A DNA stretch of 64,000 nucleotides, taken from NCBI GenBank assembly GCA_030512335.1, contig JAULSU010000004.1, positions 310,001-374,000 on the forward strand, in the 5' to 3' direction. The translations under genes and the position numbers were made by a program. The notes under the pieces are model-generated. The model was not told the origin of the DNA and made no database searches. It saw only the letters and a list, made by a program, of their open reading frames with translations. This DNA comes from Immersiella caudata. Its lineage: Eukaryota > Ascomycota > Sordariomycetes > Sordariales > Lasiosphaeriaceae. Below are positions 11,101 through 22,855 of the stretch, piece by piece (position 1 is the first letter of the stretch; every line of letters begins with the position of its first letter).

Positions 11101-13126
11101 ACATGCCGCAACGAGCCCGCCGACGAACAGGGCACCGCCGACGATACCAAGAGCCACGACGCCAACCCCTGTGACGGCCCCGATGATGGCCAGGCCGATG
11201 CCCAACAGCATCACGCCGATGGAACCCCAGAATGCGGCATCCATCTTGGACTTGGCCTTCTTGAGATCCTCAATCTGACTCTTGAGCTGGAGCAGCCGGT
11301 CGTGCAGCATCTGTTGCTGCTGGAGCAACTCCGTCTTGACGCTGGTGAATTGCTCAGCCAACAGGTTGACCGAGACCTTGGTGTGGTTGCTCTGCTTGCG
11401 CATGATGGAGGCCCAGACCTGTGTCTGCCGGACCAGCTTCTTGGCCTCGGAAATCGCGAGCTTGCGCTTGGCTGCATTGCTCTCGGGTATGGCTGCCCAC
11501 TCCTTTGCCGCTTGGAGCTGCTTCTTGAGGAACAGCTCGTGATGTATGGCGAAGCTCTGGATCTTGTTGACCACAGGGTAGATGGACGTCTGGGTATTCA
11601 GGTACCGGTCTCGAAGCGAACGAGTGAGCGTCTCCATGTCCAGCATCACGCCAGGGGATGCCACGCCGAGGTTCGTGACGCCAGATTGCTGGATCCATCG
11701 CTTCCAGCCAATCTTCTTCTCGCCCTTGTCGTTCGAGTCGGGGTCGGCGACGTTCTCGAGATAGCGACGGTAGAGCCAGCCGTCCTTCTTGACACCGACA
11801 GGTCCGATGTCTGTCGCCGTAAGCTCGAAGAGCTCATCAACCACGGTGCCGTCAGCGGCTTTGAAGGTGTGGCTGTCAAAGTCGACGTCCAGATTCCACG
11901 TCTTGGTCTTGTCATAGGCCACAATGTTGCCATTCCAGTACGCAGCCTTCTCGACCTTGAGGGTCTTGGCAGCTTGGTCCTTTCCATCGGACTCGTTCCT
12001 CAGCTCGGAGAAGGTGTTGCCGCTGTGAGCGAGATCCCCGTCGAGGGAAAGAAGACGACCGTCATCGGTAAGGACTACGAGGTGGAAGCGGATATCCTTC
12101 CCGGCAAGTCGTGCAAAGGGAATGACGTTCCGGGCATTGGGGACGGGAAGACAACCGTCCCCGACCTTCTCCCAGGCATCGAGATAAAGCTGAGGCCAGT
12201 TGTCGACGGCGCTCTTGATGACCGGGTCTTCGCGCGAGCGATGCTTCTTGCGCCAGACCGTGGTGCCGACCGACATGCAGAAGTCGCCCTTGTAGGGGAA
12301 GAAGTGCACGCCCTTGCTGCTGTTGATGTTGACGCCGTCGGGAAGCTTGCCGAAGATGGACCACACGTCTTCGACACCGCGGAGACCGCCCGTCTTTGTC
12401 TGGGTGTACATGACATTGTCGCCCTTGAGGCCCACGACGGGGACCGTGTTGAGCGTGGCGCTGTAGTTCTTGAGGTACGGCTTGGACTGCGACAGACACA
12501 CCGGTTAGTGTCAACGCAGCAGACGGGAATGCCTCAGGGACACTACTTACCAGGATATCCTGAAACGTATCCAGGATGGGACCAGCATCCTCCGCCATCT
12601 TCTGCAGCGACGGTTCCAGAGTCTTGAGCCCGGTGTCGGACTTGCCACTCATTCCCTCGCGCACGACATCGGCAGGAGACTTGTCCGCATCGGCCGCCGC
12701 GACGAGATCCATGGAGACCTTGGCGGACTCATCGCTGGCAACGATGGTACTGTCCGTCGAGACGGAAGCGCTCTTCTTCAGGGAGAAGTCGAGGTCTTGG
12801 ATGGTGCGGTTGAGGATTTTGAGGACCTGTTGAGCGATTCAGGGGTCAGAGGCGCTCGTTGCAGGGAATGGGGGGTTGGGTGGCGGATCAACTGGAAAGA
12901 AATCTCGGGAAGAAACCCCGGGGAAAGATGTATTGGGTCAGGATGAAGGAGAGCAGAAACATACCCGATTCTTGGCAATGATGCTGTCAGCTCGTTCCTT
13001 GGGGGAGAGCTCAGGGGCAGCATCGGGGCTTGCATCGGCCTCGGAGATGCGCCGGGACACGGCGTCCGTGGCATGGAGGATGTCGTGGATGGTATGCATG
13101 GTGAGACTGGTCTTTTTTTGGGACAT
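8110..13126 (-). CDS. Giant helical protein (~1,604 aa) with beta-rich N-terminal part and two hydrophobic hairpins; alpha-pore-former-like
   Basis: Three exons: 13126-12965 (GTATGT donor), 12826-12551 (GTAAGT donor) and 12486-8110. All phases are 0 and the total is 1,604 codons plus stop. After ~145 N-terminal residues comes a beta-rich region (about 150-420) with WLYRRY/WKRWIQ-type repeats suggestive of a tectonin-like or other propeller. Then a long helical region is interrupted by a glycine/alanine-rich hydrophobic hairpin at about 563-608. A second helical block has a coiled coil near 1008-1041 and a second hydrophobic hairpin near 1345-1385. No signal peptide is seen. Long amphipathic helices around a central hydrophobic hairpin are the hallmark of ClyA/Hbl/xenorhabdolysin-type alpha pore-forming proteins, also seen in apolipoprotein L-like proteins. 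This likeness is my inference from pattern, not a match. A role in membrane attack or nonself defence is possible; a structural role cannot be excluded. Confidence 0.6.
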
Positions 13127-14792
13127 GATTCAAGTTTTGTGTCGAGGTGTGTGAGTTGGTGGATCAAAGACTTGAGAGCCTGGCTTGGGAAGACTGAGAG
13201 AGGGGAGCAGGTAACTCGGAAGTTGGGGAAGGGCTTTTTGTGTGAGTTTGCAAGTTTTGTCGCGAGTAGTTGCTTGCACGCCAGGGAGTATCAGATTGTT
13301 ATACTGGTAGTGTCAAAGAATCTTGCGGTGGAGATGAAATTGACGGGGAAGATGGATACGTTATAAACCTCCCTTTCAAGTTAAGGATCAGGAAGACGGT
13401 CAGGTACCTCAGTACTCCGGTACTCGCAGTCTCTAGTCTCGCACCAGCACTCGTTGGCTTCTGAAACCGAAAACCCACCGACACCGGGACATCACCTCCG
13501 TGTTCGGCTTGCGTGATGGCCAAGGGAAGGATTTTGGTGACCCCATCACCACCAAGCCACACTTGTCAACTCCCAGCTGAGCTTCTACTTTTTCACTCAG
13601 GAACTGCACCCGTGAGTAGTCTAAACGAACGGAAGGATTGTTGCCGGCATGATGTTTTGCAATATTGGGTCCCCAGCGTAGAGCTAGCGCTCTGAGAGTG
13701 GTTATCCTTCAGCGGCAATAGGCTACATCTACGGCAGCACACCCTCACTGTCAATAGTCGGCATCATCACCAGGCCCGTGGCGAGCTGGGCAGCCTTCAT
13801 TGTGTCCATGAAGCCGTGATTAACCTGCAAGATGACGCTTGTTGCTGCGTTCAGCTCTGTCGGTCACCTCTTGAGCGCATACAGGCCGCATAGATGTCGG
13901 TCTAGACTTTGAGATATTGTGCTCAACACACCGAAATCACCAACACGGCTCACGAGGTCTGCACAGCACATGCGGCATGCCCATCAGCTCACCTCAAGGG
14001 GTTAGGTCAGCCCGAGCATCGATAGAGTGGCTAGCTGACGTTGGCATTATGCCGACAGCCCAAGACGGAGAGTCCGCCGTCCCCGCCGGAGACTTCCGTC
14101 CGTGTGGCCGACCGAGTCTAGGCCGATGAGCAAAAAGCACAGCAACGAACTAGTGGTTCATATCCCGCTTCGGATCGGCCTCGGACCTTGCCGGTTTCGG
14201 TGATCGCGCTGTGTGTCTTGCATATCTGCTGGGGTCAAAGTCCGCATTTGCAGCCGCCACCGACCCAAAGTGGTGCTCAGGCAGCATTTTTGAGGGATCG
14301 AGGGCCGAATGGGGTAAGTAGAGACATACCAAGGCGCGTCATGATGGTCTGGGCGGAGGTGGGGCAGGCTCGCCCAGGGAAGAGGGTGTTCACAGTGTGA
14401 AAGGGTTAACGGGAGGTTGGGTTGGTTGCGCCCTATGTTGAGTGATGTCACTGGGATATTCTTATACAGAAGGGAACCGTGAACCTGCGAGAGACACCGA
14501 GTATCTATACCAGCAGGCAGAGGACTAAGACCTTGAGGGTGTTAAGAAGCTATCGCGTTGAGAGATTCCCCATGCACGGAGCACTTACAGCATTGTGCCT
14601 GTCAGTCGGTGTCTCCAACCCACACATATTAAGAGATCGGACAGCCCGCTGTGGGCCTTTGCCCTCTCTGCTGCTTCGATATTTTCAGTCTCGAAGTTCT
14701 GTCCCAAGGCACTCAACTCTTCAGTTACCGCTAGCTACCACAACACACAACTTACCGGAGCTCTTCTCACTTGGTTTCCTGTTTCGCCCGCC
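13127..14792. other. Intergenic region between divergent genes
   Basis: It separates the giant helical protein (leftwards) from the metalloprotease-lectin gene (rightwards), so it should hold both promoters. A TTATAAAC-type element lies at about 13361-13368. I found no coding frame with family motifs. Confidence 0.45.
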
Positions 14793-16693
14793 ATGACTCT
14801 CGCCAACCCAACCCCTGAGGAGACGTTTCTCTGCCTCGAGATCCGCCACCCTCTGGAGTCAGCAGACGACGTCATCCGCAACACTCTGGAGGAAAACCCG
14901 CAGAATGCGCTAGGATCCACCGGGATTCTGCCTTTTGGGCAAGACTCGGTCGAAAACGAGCCATTGCATCTCGCTGTCAACATCAAGAAGCACTGGCACC
15001 CTGGCCGAACGCTGAGCATCAAGTTCCTGTCGGGAAGCCCTGACTTGCATGCCAAGGTCGAGAAATATGCTGATTTGTGGCTTATGTATGCCAATCTCAA
15101 GTTCAACTGGTGAGCATTTCATGTTCTGAGAAGCTGGAGATGTCTTGGCCGCTCACATTTGACACAGGCTCCCCATGGATGCACCCAAGGCCGACATCCG
15201 CATCGACTTTCAAGTGGGTGGCGGGTCTAAATCCCTCATTGGCGTCGATGCCCTGTTGGTGACGGACCAGACCCAGCAGACGATGAATCTCGAGATCAAT
15301 CTCAAGAACCCGGATGAGTACATCCGCCGTAAGGTCCTTCACGAGTTTGGTCATGTTCTGGGATGCGAGCACGAGCACCGTAAGCACACTGTGACCTCTT
15401 GGTTAGTCAACAGTGGTGGACACTGACATTCTCCAACAGAGTCCCCCCTGGCCAGCTTCGAGTGGAACAAAGAGGTCATCTACGCCGAGCTAGGCAGGCC
15501 GCCCAACAGCTGGTCAAAAAGCAAGATCGACCGCAATGTCATCAACCGTCTCGAAGCAAAGGAGATCAGCGCGAGTATCTACGACCCGGATTCCATCATG
15601 CTGTACCAATACCCTGCCTCCTGGTTCAAGAACAGCGGCGGAGTCGGCACCAAGAACAACACGACTCTTTCGACGCGCGACAGGGAGTGGATCAAGCAGA
15701 CATATCCACCCTGGTCCAGCGACATCGGGTACTTTAGTACCTTGCGTACGTGTTTTCCTTGCAGCTGACATCGCCTATGACGAACTGACAACAATAGCCC
15801 CAGCAAAAGCCGAACCTTCGGGTACTGCCGCGCCCGCCGCCGCCGCGGACAGCAACGCCGTGCCTGACAGCAAAATGCCCAACAGCAAAGACATGCCTTT
15901 CGAACCTGCCTACGCCGCACCGCCCCGTGTGGCCGTCGGGCTCAGCTGGCTAGACCTCGACTGCTCCCAACCGCTCTCTTTCCTCGCCAAAGCCGAAGGT
16001 ATCACCGAGGACCACTTCACCGTCACCATCGCACCAAGCGACCCCCGGTCCCGCATCGTATCAGCCACTTGCTCCTGGATCGAAGCCTCCGCATCCGATT
16101 CCGAGATCCAACTCGGACACTGGACAATTCCTACCCCTACCCCTACCCTTACCCCTGAGAGCCCCACTATCTCCTCTCAAAACAATACCTTGTCCACAAC
16201 CATCAAGTTCCCCTACCGTTTCGACGGCGGCGAGGCACCCACCGTGCTGGCTTTCCTCTCCGAGCTGAAGATGAGCAAAGACCACCCCTGGCGCGTCAAG
16301 ACTTACATCACCGATGCCAGCCCCTTCAAGTTCAAGCTGCACCTCGACATCGGACCGGGAACCGACCTGCGCGGCGCGACAGTCACCTGGGTCGCTTTTC
16401 CCGCTAGCAAGCAAGGCATGCTAGGCGGCACGTTTGCGACGGACGACATTCCCGGTCCGGAGAACGCAGGTGTTGTTGATTTCAGCAAGGCCAGATTCCA
16501 CATGGCGCCAGCTGTCATGATGGCGATTAGCGGGTTGGACTTTGAGAATGGGAGGAATTTAAGGCTTCGGATTAGTCATTCGGGGTTGTCGAACGGGGGC
16601 ATGGCGTGGCATTTGGATAGCTTGGGGGATTCGTTGATGAATACGGCGACGGGGGTGTTTGTTGCGGTTTGTCCGCCCGAGGGTAACGAATGA
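14793..16693 (+). CDS. Metzincin-type metalloprotease fused to H-type-lectin-like domains
   Basis: Four exons: 14793-15109, 15168-15379, 15440-15745 and 15798-16693. Phases close exactly to 576 aa. The protease part has the full zinc signature HExxHxxGxxH (His164, Glu165, His168, His174; LHEFGHVLGCEHEHQSP) and a Met-turn SIMLY at 228-232, so it is a metzincin related to fungal M12/astacin-like proteins. A low-complexity linker follows (TAAPAAAADSNAVPDSK and, later, PTPTPTLTP from a CCCTAC repeat). The last ~250 residues hold two stretches that resemble H-type lectin domains, the second being FSKARFHMAPAVMMAISGLD through RLRISHSGLSNGGMAWHLD to GVFVAV. There is no signal peptide, so it is probably cytoplasmic. 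I infer a protease guided by glycan binding, perhaps against animals or other microbes. Protease call strong; lectin call moderate. Confidence 0.78.
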
Positions 16694-17445
16694 GGGCGCT
16701 GGGGTAGCGCTGGTTTCTTTCTTTCTTTCTTTTTTTTTGGGGGGGGGGGGGGGGGTTCGAAGTGTTTGGGTGTTGAGCTCCCAGTACACGAGTGGGTGTT
16801 TATGATAAGGGGGCAAGGGTGACTTGCCCATGTCTTTCGTTTTTAATGAACCGGCTTCCAACAGTTTATAGGCGCCTAGTCGCGATAGTTCCTGCTCAAA
16901 CAACCGCGGTCAGGGGAATATACCCTCTCAAGCTGCCATGGTGCCGAGCTGCTGTAGTGGGATTCTGGGCGGGCCTTCCGACAGCCCCTATTTTTTGTTT
17001 TCGTTGGGCCCGGGAACAAGAGCGACGACTCGCCCCAACTCGGGGAAAACCCATCAAGTGCAACTAAAAATCGAACGATAGCACGCATTCGGTCAGTACT
17101 GCTCCCAAGCAGTGGGGGAGACAGTCCGGTAATATTACTCTCAACTCTGCACTTTACCCATGGACGGCAATTGCCACCGCGGAATCTGGGGAACCTCCGA
17201 CACCCGACCCGGCAATATCAGCGCCAGTAGACATTGGATGTCAAAGGACCCAATTGAAACTTTGCCTTTGCGGGGTACATGCAGGCATCAAAACAGCCTG
17301 GTAACAGTCTCCTCAAGTGATAGTGATGGGTCCCATCTCGTGCGAGGTATATCATCTGCTTGACAGCCAGTCTTGGCTTCGAGTTTCGCTTTTCCTGCCT
17401 AATCCGTCGGTCTGACGCAATCGCCTCTCGTTGTTCTTCGACGCA
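16694..17445. other. Intergenic region with homopolymer tract
   Basis: No gene seen. It contains a T/C-rich microsatellite and an 18-nt G run, then the upstream region of the second AA9 gene. Confidence 0.45.
16716..16756. repeat. TTTC microsatellite passing into an 18-nt poly-G tract
   Basis: TTTC units (about 16716-16730), then a T run, then G from 16739 to 16756, about 45 bp downstream of the metalloprotease-lectin stop codon. Confidence 0.85.
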
Positions 17446-18399
17446 ATGAAGTCGTCTAAACTTTTCCTGACCCTCGCCGCAGCACCCACGGCCCTTGGCC
17501 ACGGGTACATCTACCGCGTGACCGCCGACAACACCATGTAAGCCACTCTCCCCTTGGTACTTTCATTTCGTACTGAAAAACATCCCCCCAGCCACCCCGG
17601 CTGGGACGTCGCCATCGACCCCTGGCTCACCCCCCAACCCTCCCGCATCGCCTACGGCGGCGGCATCGTCGGCCCCATCATCAACATCTCCTCCCCCAAC
17701 CTCGCCTGCAACATGGGCCTATCCCGCACACCCCCCCTCGCCATCGCCAACGTCCGCGCGGGAAGCACCATGACCTTCCACTGGTCTAACTGGCTGCAAT
17801 CCCACAAAGGCCCCATCACCGCCTGGATGGCCCCCTACAGTGGCGACATCTCCAACGTCAACGTCAACGATCTCGAATTTTTCAAGTTTGCTGAAGATAC
17901 CGTCGATGAGAATGGCGTTTGGGCGAATATCCGCATGATGGAAGCGAATAATACGTTCACGGCGACTATACCCGCGGACATCAAATCCGGGACGTATGTC
18001 GTGCGACACGAGATCGCCGCTTTGCATTTCTCGCTGGGGACGGCGCCGGGGTTTGAGCTGTTGCCGGTCGCGGCGCAGTTTTACATGACTTGTTTTAATG
18101 TGAAAGTGGAAGGAGGTGGGGAGGCGACGCCGAGGGGGGTGAAGTTCCCGGGGGCGTATAGGGCGGATGAAAAGGGGATGAGATTTGATGTGAAGGGGGG
18201 CGATGGGAGGGGGTATACGCCGTTGGGGCCGGAGGTTTATGAGGGGGAGTATGGGGTGCAGTTGGAGGAGAGAGAGGTGAGGGTGGTTAGTCCGACGGGA
18301 GGAGGGGGGGAGGCGGATGAGGCGTATTGGGCGGCGCAAAAGGTGTTTTTGGAGAGGCAGGGGGGGATTGTGGCGTATTTTGATTCGATTGGGGGGTGA
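17446..18399 (+). CDS. AA9 lytic polysaccharide monooxygenase (second copy)
   Basis: Two exons, 17446-17537 and 17592-18399 (intron GTAAGC...CCCCCCAG), giving 299 aa. The signal peptide ends at ALG before His19, the N-terminal copper ligand (HGYIYRVTADN). The second ligand is His102 (LQSHKGPITAWMAPY) and the axial Tyr is about Tyr195 (AAQFYMTCFNVKV). RHEIAALH is present. No CBM; a C-terminal extension of ~80 residues is rich in Gly and Glu. The nucleotide composition changes sharply: the first half is C-rich on the coding strand, while from about 18110 to the stop it is very G-rich with long GGG runs. Secreted cellulose/hemicellulose oxidase by family. Confidence 0.92.
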
Positions 18400-19096
18400 T
18401 TTGGTGTGTTGGGTTTGGAGTTGTGGGTGCTGTGGAGCTGATGATGTTGAGGAGTGGGTTAACTTGAAAAGACCTAAAGGCAGAAACTGCTGAAAAACGT
18501 CACAAGTTGGTTGATTGAAAGAGGGGGGAGCTGGAACGTGAAGAGTGGGGATCCCATTGTATACATAAATATTATGGGGATTGTCCCTGTGAGCTGAACA
18601 ATTAGGACCGCAGCGCTCAGCGAGTTTCAGCGGACACAAGGAAAGGGGCATCAACAGTTCCGCGGCATGCATGAAAGAGAATGACGAGGTGGGTTCTTGG
18701 TACGCATAACATTCACCGCGCTAGGATGTACGGAAAGAAAGAAAAAAAACTGATGAGGTTGACCGTGCCAAGGTCAGCGACAGCTGAGGCGGTGGAGTCC
18801 GGGTTCAGGGGCTATTTACCCCACACCCTTCCATTGATCCGCCCGCTGTGAGAGCCGACATCACCTGATGAACTTCGCCACAGAGTGACACGAAACAAGC
18901 GGACAATCAGACCACGCACTAGGTTCCAGACTAGCGCCCGGGGCTTCCCTGGGTGAATTTGGCGTTCAAATAAGGTTACACGTCCCCTGATTTTCCCCAG
19001 ATCTTGGTGCACTTCATTCATATCACTCGACATAGTTCACCACATCGTTTCTCACACGCACTAGAAAATCCGCATACCAGAGAACAAACCAAAGCC
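18400..19096. other. Intergenic region
   Basis: No supported feature. It contains the upstream region of the thioredoxin-fold gene. Confidence 0.45.
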
Positions 19097-19561
19097 ATGG
19101 CGGCACCAAAAAGCTTGACAAGGTGGGCCCTCAGCGCGACAATACCCCGAAGAAATACCCCCCTTGCTGATCAGCACAGCGACGACCTTCACAAGATCCT
19201 TAATGAGAAGGACCATCTTGCCGTAGTACACTGCTTCACCTCAACAGCCGATGAAAAAGCCATCAGAGCAACCATGGCATTGTATGTGACACCCCAAACC
19301 CCTTACCGTGTCATGCACGACCAACACGTGAACAGATGGGCTCGCAGGTACCCCGAAGCTGCGTACTACACGCTAGACGTCGCCGAATCACAAGACATTG
19401 TCAAGGAGCTGGAGATCGAAGACTCAGTTTCGAGGTTTCTCATCCTTCGCGATGGCAAGAAGATTGGGAGCGTCCATTGCGCCACGGCTGCCGACGAAAA
19501 ACAGCTCGAGCTTGCCGAGGAGGAGATCCAGCTACTTCTTGGTCGTCGTTGCGAGGAGTAG
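19097..19561 (+). CDS. Thioredoxin-fold protein without CxxC motif
   Basis: A single exon of 154 aa from an ATG in a good context (AAGCCATGG). An in-frame ATG at 19004 would add 31 residues with no family features. The order of elements fits a thioredoxin fold: a helix with LHKILNEKDHLAVVHCFTS (strand with C in place of the WCGPC loop), then ARRYPEAAYYTLDVAESQD (the DVD-like strand), then DSVSRFLILRDGKKIGSVHC (the region with the usual cis-Pro and hairpin). The active-site CxxC pair is missing, so it probably lacks disulfide reductase activity. Substrate and location are unknown. Confidence 0.6.
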   Translation: MAAPKSLTRWALSATIPRRNTPLADQHSDDLHKILNEKDHLAVVHCFTSTADEKAIRATMALYVTPQTPYRVMHDQHVNRWARRYPEAAYYTLDVAESQDIVKELEIEDSVSRFLILRDGKKIGSVHCATAADEKQLELAEEEIQLLLGRRCEE

Positions 19562-19841
19562 CCAGGGAAGCATGGACCGCTGAGCGTTTGTTTCGGGATC
19601 CCGGGTTTGGGTTTGGGTATTTATGAGATAGCACACGGAAGGCATATCTCATGTAACGCAACCGGTTTTCTTTGTTCTTCACGGACACAATGATTTGTGG
19701 TCTCAAATACGCGTAAATTCGACAACCCCCTCCCTATCTTCCAAACTTTTTTTTCTCCACAAGATCAGCGACAAAAACAACCCAAGTGACACACCTCAAA
19801 AACTTAATCCCCGAAGCCATCCTCACCACCCTCATCCTCAC

Positions 19842-20445
19842 CTAGCTACAGAAAATCTTGGCGTGCGACAACCTAGGCCCAAGACGCCCCGCAAAGGTCC
19901 CATTCACCGAATGACACTCCCTATCCCCAGGCGTCATCTCAAACACAGCCTCAGGCCTCGCCGCCAGCGCTTGCCAATCCGGTCGCGTCGCGAACACCAC
20001 CCGGCACGCGCGTCCGAGTTTGGGACGGGCAAACTCAATGGCTTCGAACTCGAGCCCGACAGGGAGCGGTTTGCAAGTTTCTTCGAGGAGCATTTCATGG
20101 ACCCGGAATAATTCATTGTCAAAGCAATCATCTAAGGATTTGTAAAAGTCCATTGTGACGGTGGATAGGCCTACGCCGGCGCTTTCTTCAAGTTGGCGAG
20201 GGACGAGGGTCGGGTGGGTGAGTCCGATTGTGGTGAGGGCGGCGCGGGCGAGGAGGATGGCGGATTCCACATGTTGAACCGGGAGCGTTATAGTGATCCT
20301 TTGATATAAAAAAACACCTATGTTGCTGATGTCAAAGGGTTGGTGCACGTAGATGGGTGCTGAGATGTTCAGAGGTATTTACCAGCACGGGCGACAGTGA
20401 TCTTTATATGTCTTGCGGCTTCTGAATCCTCCTAAATCTAACACC
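19842..20445 (-). CDS. Hypothetical protein, 5' exons unresolved
   Basis: The terminal exon ends at a stop at 19842 and reads RITITLPVQHVESAILLARA, LVPRQLEESAGVGLSTVTMD and EMTPGDRECHSVNGTFAGRL. The long frame has no ATG near its 5' end (it opens with GTG at 20348), so it must be joined to an upstream exon. A good candidate is an intron of about 40 nt (GTAAATACC donor, CATCTCAG acceptor, about 20383-20345) joining RHIKITVARA to APIYVHQPFDISN. A TAG just upstream in that frame means at least one more exon boundary near 20432. I do not recognise the family. The coding sense is supported by steady frame and composition only. Confidence 0.4.
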
Positions 20446-20983
20446 CATCCCCCATTGGAATTCAAAAGCCGTTAGTGCTCAGGCTCGTGGTCTATATGAC
20501 AAACTCCAGCCCGTCATCAGCTCTGCCATGAATGGCGGTTGCTGACTCTGAGATCAAGCCTTCCAAACAAATTTAGCTTGCATGTATGACAGTTGATGTC
20601 ATCTCAACGGACCTGCCAATGGTCCGAAAATTCTCAGGAGCTTGTTACAGCAGATGTCGCCCTATTGGGCAAGAGACCCAACAAGGGGTAGGACAGCTCA
20701 GAGCGCCAAGACATTGTTCTGACCGCCACGCTAGTTTCTGAGATCGACTCTTGCATCCAGAGAGATAAACGGCGCACGCGCGCTGGCCAATGAGATGCGA
20801 AACTCGACGATGGATATCTGACTTGATGACTGTGACCCGACCTGGCGGACTCCTGCATCGCCCGCCTTTCTCAGCGGTTTGTTGTAGTGAAACTGCCTGA
20901 TGCAAACCAGTAGCAAGACAGGAAACTGATATTTTGCCAGCAGAACGCCCAGCGCCTGAAATGCCAGAGAAAATAAGGGTACA
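20446..20983. other. Intergenic region
   Basis: Nothing else supported. It may include an unidentified first exon of the gene to its left. Confidence 0.4.
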
Positions 20984-22760
20984 TCAAGCCGCGCCCTTTG
21001 CGCTCTTCACCTTCTTCACACTCCTCCACTCCATGGCCAGGCTTCCAACAATGGTCAGAGATGAAGCACAGATGCTGACAATAAAGACACGCGTGATGGC
21101 GTCATTGAAAGCTTGCAGTACAGGAAATCGCAGGTCAGGTGGGAGCTTAGAAACTATGTCTGTGGCTCCGACTTCGGTCTTAAACAGCTCTGTCGGGTTG
21201 AAATTAGGGCCGGACGACACGCCCAGCTGCGCATCAAGATTGGTGATGAGTCTGTTGCTGAAGACAGTCTGGCCGACAGACACAAAAACAGCGGCCCCGA
21301 GCGTCTGCATGAAGACGACGAGAGATGAGGCGATGGGCACATCGTCGATGGACAGAACTGTTTGGACGGCCATCACGGGTTGTTGCAGGCCCATGCCGAT
21401 GGCGATGCCGGTGAGGGCCTCGTACCCAAACCACTGAGCAAATGTTGAGTCGACTGTCCATGTTGACATCAGGCCTTCTCCGATGGGGGCGAGGACAGAT
21501 GAGAGGATCATGAACGGAGCGTCTGGTAGGAATGGTGAGCTTCTCATATAGAACTGACGTGAGAGGGAAAGACTTACAATAGCCAAAGACAGTCACCAGC
21601 CCGCCACACATCATAACCATAAGGACAACACCCACAATCATGGGTAGCAGCCGGAGGCCCGAGTCCATTGCGCTTGTTTGGCGGACGACCTGGTGCCAAA
21701 GAGGCGTGTAATAGACCAGAACCAGGAAAGCGGCCCCATTAAAAAACGCGAACCAGGCAGCGGCAGCGATGCTTCGTTGGGTGATGATCCGGGGTGGCAC
21801 TATCGCTTTCTCCTTCCTCTGGAACTGAACCGCACCAAAAGACAGTCCTAGTATGCCGAACAAGACGAACAAGGCGATGATGCGGCCGCTCCTCCACGGG
21901 TATGTCGATCCTCCCCACTGCAACGCGAGAAGCAGACAAACGATGGATGGTATGAACAAGGCGATGCCTAGCCAGTCTATGGCTTTGACTTTGGCGAGAA
22001 AGGGCAGACCGTCAACGGCGGGCCGGCTTGGCGGCTTGAAGAATGCAGCGATGGCAGCGATAGTGACGGCTCCAAAGGGAAGGTTGATGTAAAAACACCA
22101 ACGCCATGTCAAGTGGTCGGTGAACACGCCGCCGAGTAACGGACCTGATACGGAGGCGATACCGAACATGCCGCCGATGGCACCGAGGAACATGGGCCGA
22201 GTCCGCAGCGGCACCGAGTGGGCGATGATGACAAGGGCTCCGGCAACAATACCCGAACCGCCGAGACCGGCGACGGCACGGCCGATGATCAATGCAGTGC
22301 TATTCGGAGCGAGGGCACATACCAGAGAGCCCAGTTCGAATATGGCGACGGCCGATAGGAACGTGTATTTGATGGAGAAGTAGGAGTAGGCCGTGCCGTA
22401 GAACAGCTGGAACGCCGCGGTGGTGAGGAGGAAGGAACTCCCGTACCACCCAATGTCTGAGACACTGCCAAACTCATCTGTGATCCTGGGGATGGCGTTG
22501 GCAACGATGGTTTGGTCCTGCAAGGGCCAAGGTTAGGAACTCGTCAAATGGGTGCGCAGGACTAAGTGATGGAGGGTGCTGACCAGCGCAAACAAAAAGA
22601 CAGCAAGACAAAGACCAATTGCAATCAATCCAAGGCGAAGAGGAGAAGGATAGGTCGGTTCAGGGTCCGATTGTTCAGAAGGCAGCGGAGAGTCAGATGA
22701 CTTTTCCCCCGCGCCCTGTTGAGTCGAGGGGTCGTGAACAACGTCCATGTTGGCACCCAT
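20984..22760 (-). CDS. MFS drug:H+ antiporter, DHA2 (14-TM) type
   Basis: Three exons: 22760-22584, 22517-21578 and 21522-20984, which close to 551 aa. The N-terminal tail is hydrophilic, then LGLIAIGLCLAVFLFAL runs over the first intron into DQTIVANAIPRITDEFGSVSD and GWYGSSFLLTTAAFQLFYG, the classic motif of fungal DHA2 exporters. LSAVAIFELGSLVCALAPNS, GRAVAGLGGSGIVAG and the antiporter motif around PLLGGVFTDHLTWRWCFYIN follow. Exon 3 begins YAPFMILSS. These plasma-membrane proteins export drugs or secondary metabolites. The gene is divergent from a Zn2Cys6 regulator 313 bp away, which suggests a regulator-exporter pair. Confidence 0.93.
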
Positions 22761-22855
22761 GCGCGATGAAGACTCGGAAGGATATCAGATGAAGCACTAA
22801 CGGAAAATTTTGAGAAATCTGTGTTCACCAAATCGTGGCAAGTACGACCATTTAT

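Noticed and set aside
11302..12627. A 441-codon open frame on the plus strand
   Set aside because: It is exactly antisense to the giant helical protein and follows its codon pattern; the sequence has no domain, and the minus-strand gene has splice support.
16137..16158. CCCTAC repeats that look like telomere-type units
   Set aside because: They are in frame inside the protease-lectin gene and code a Pro/Thr linker; not a telomere remnant.
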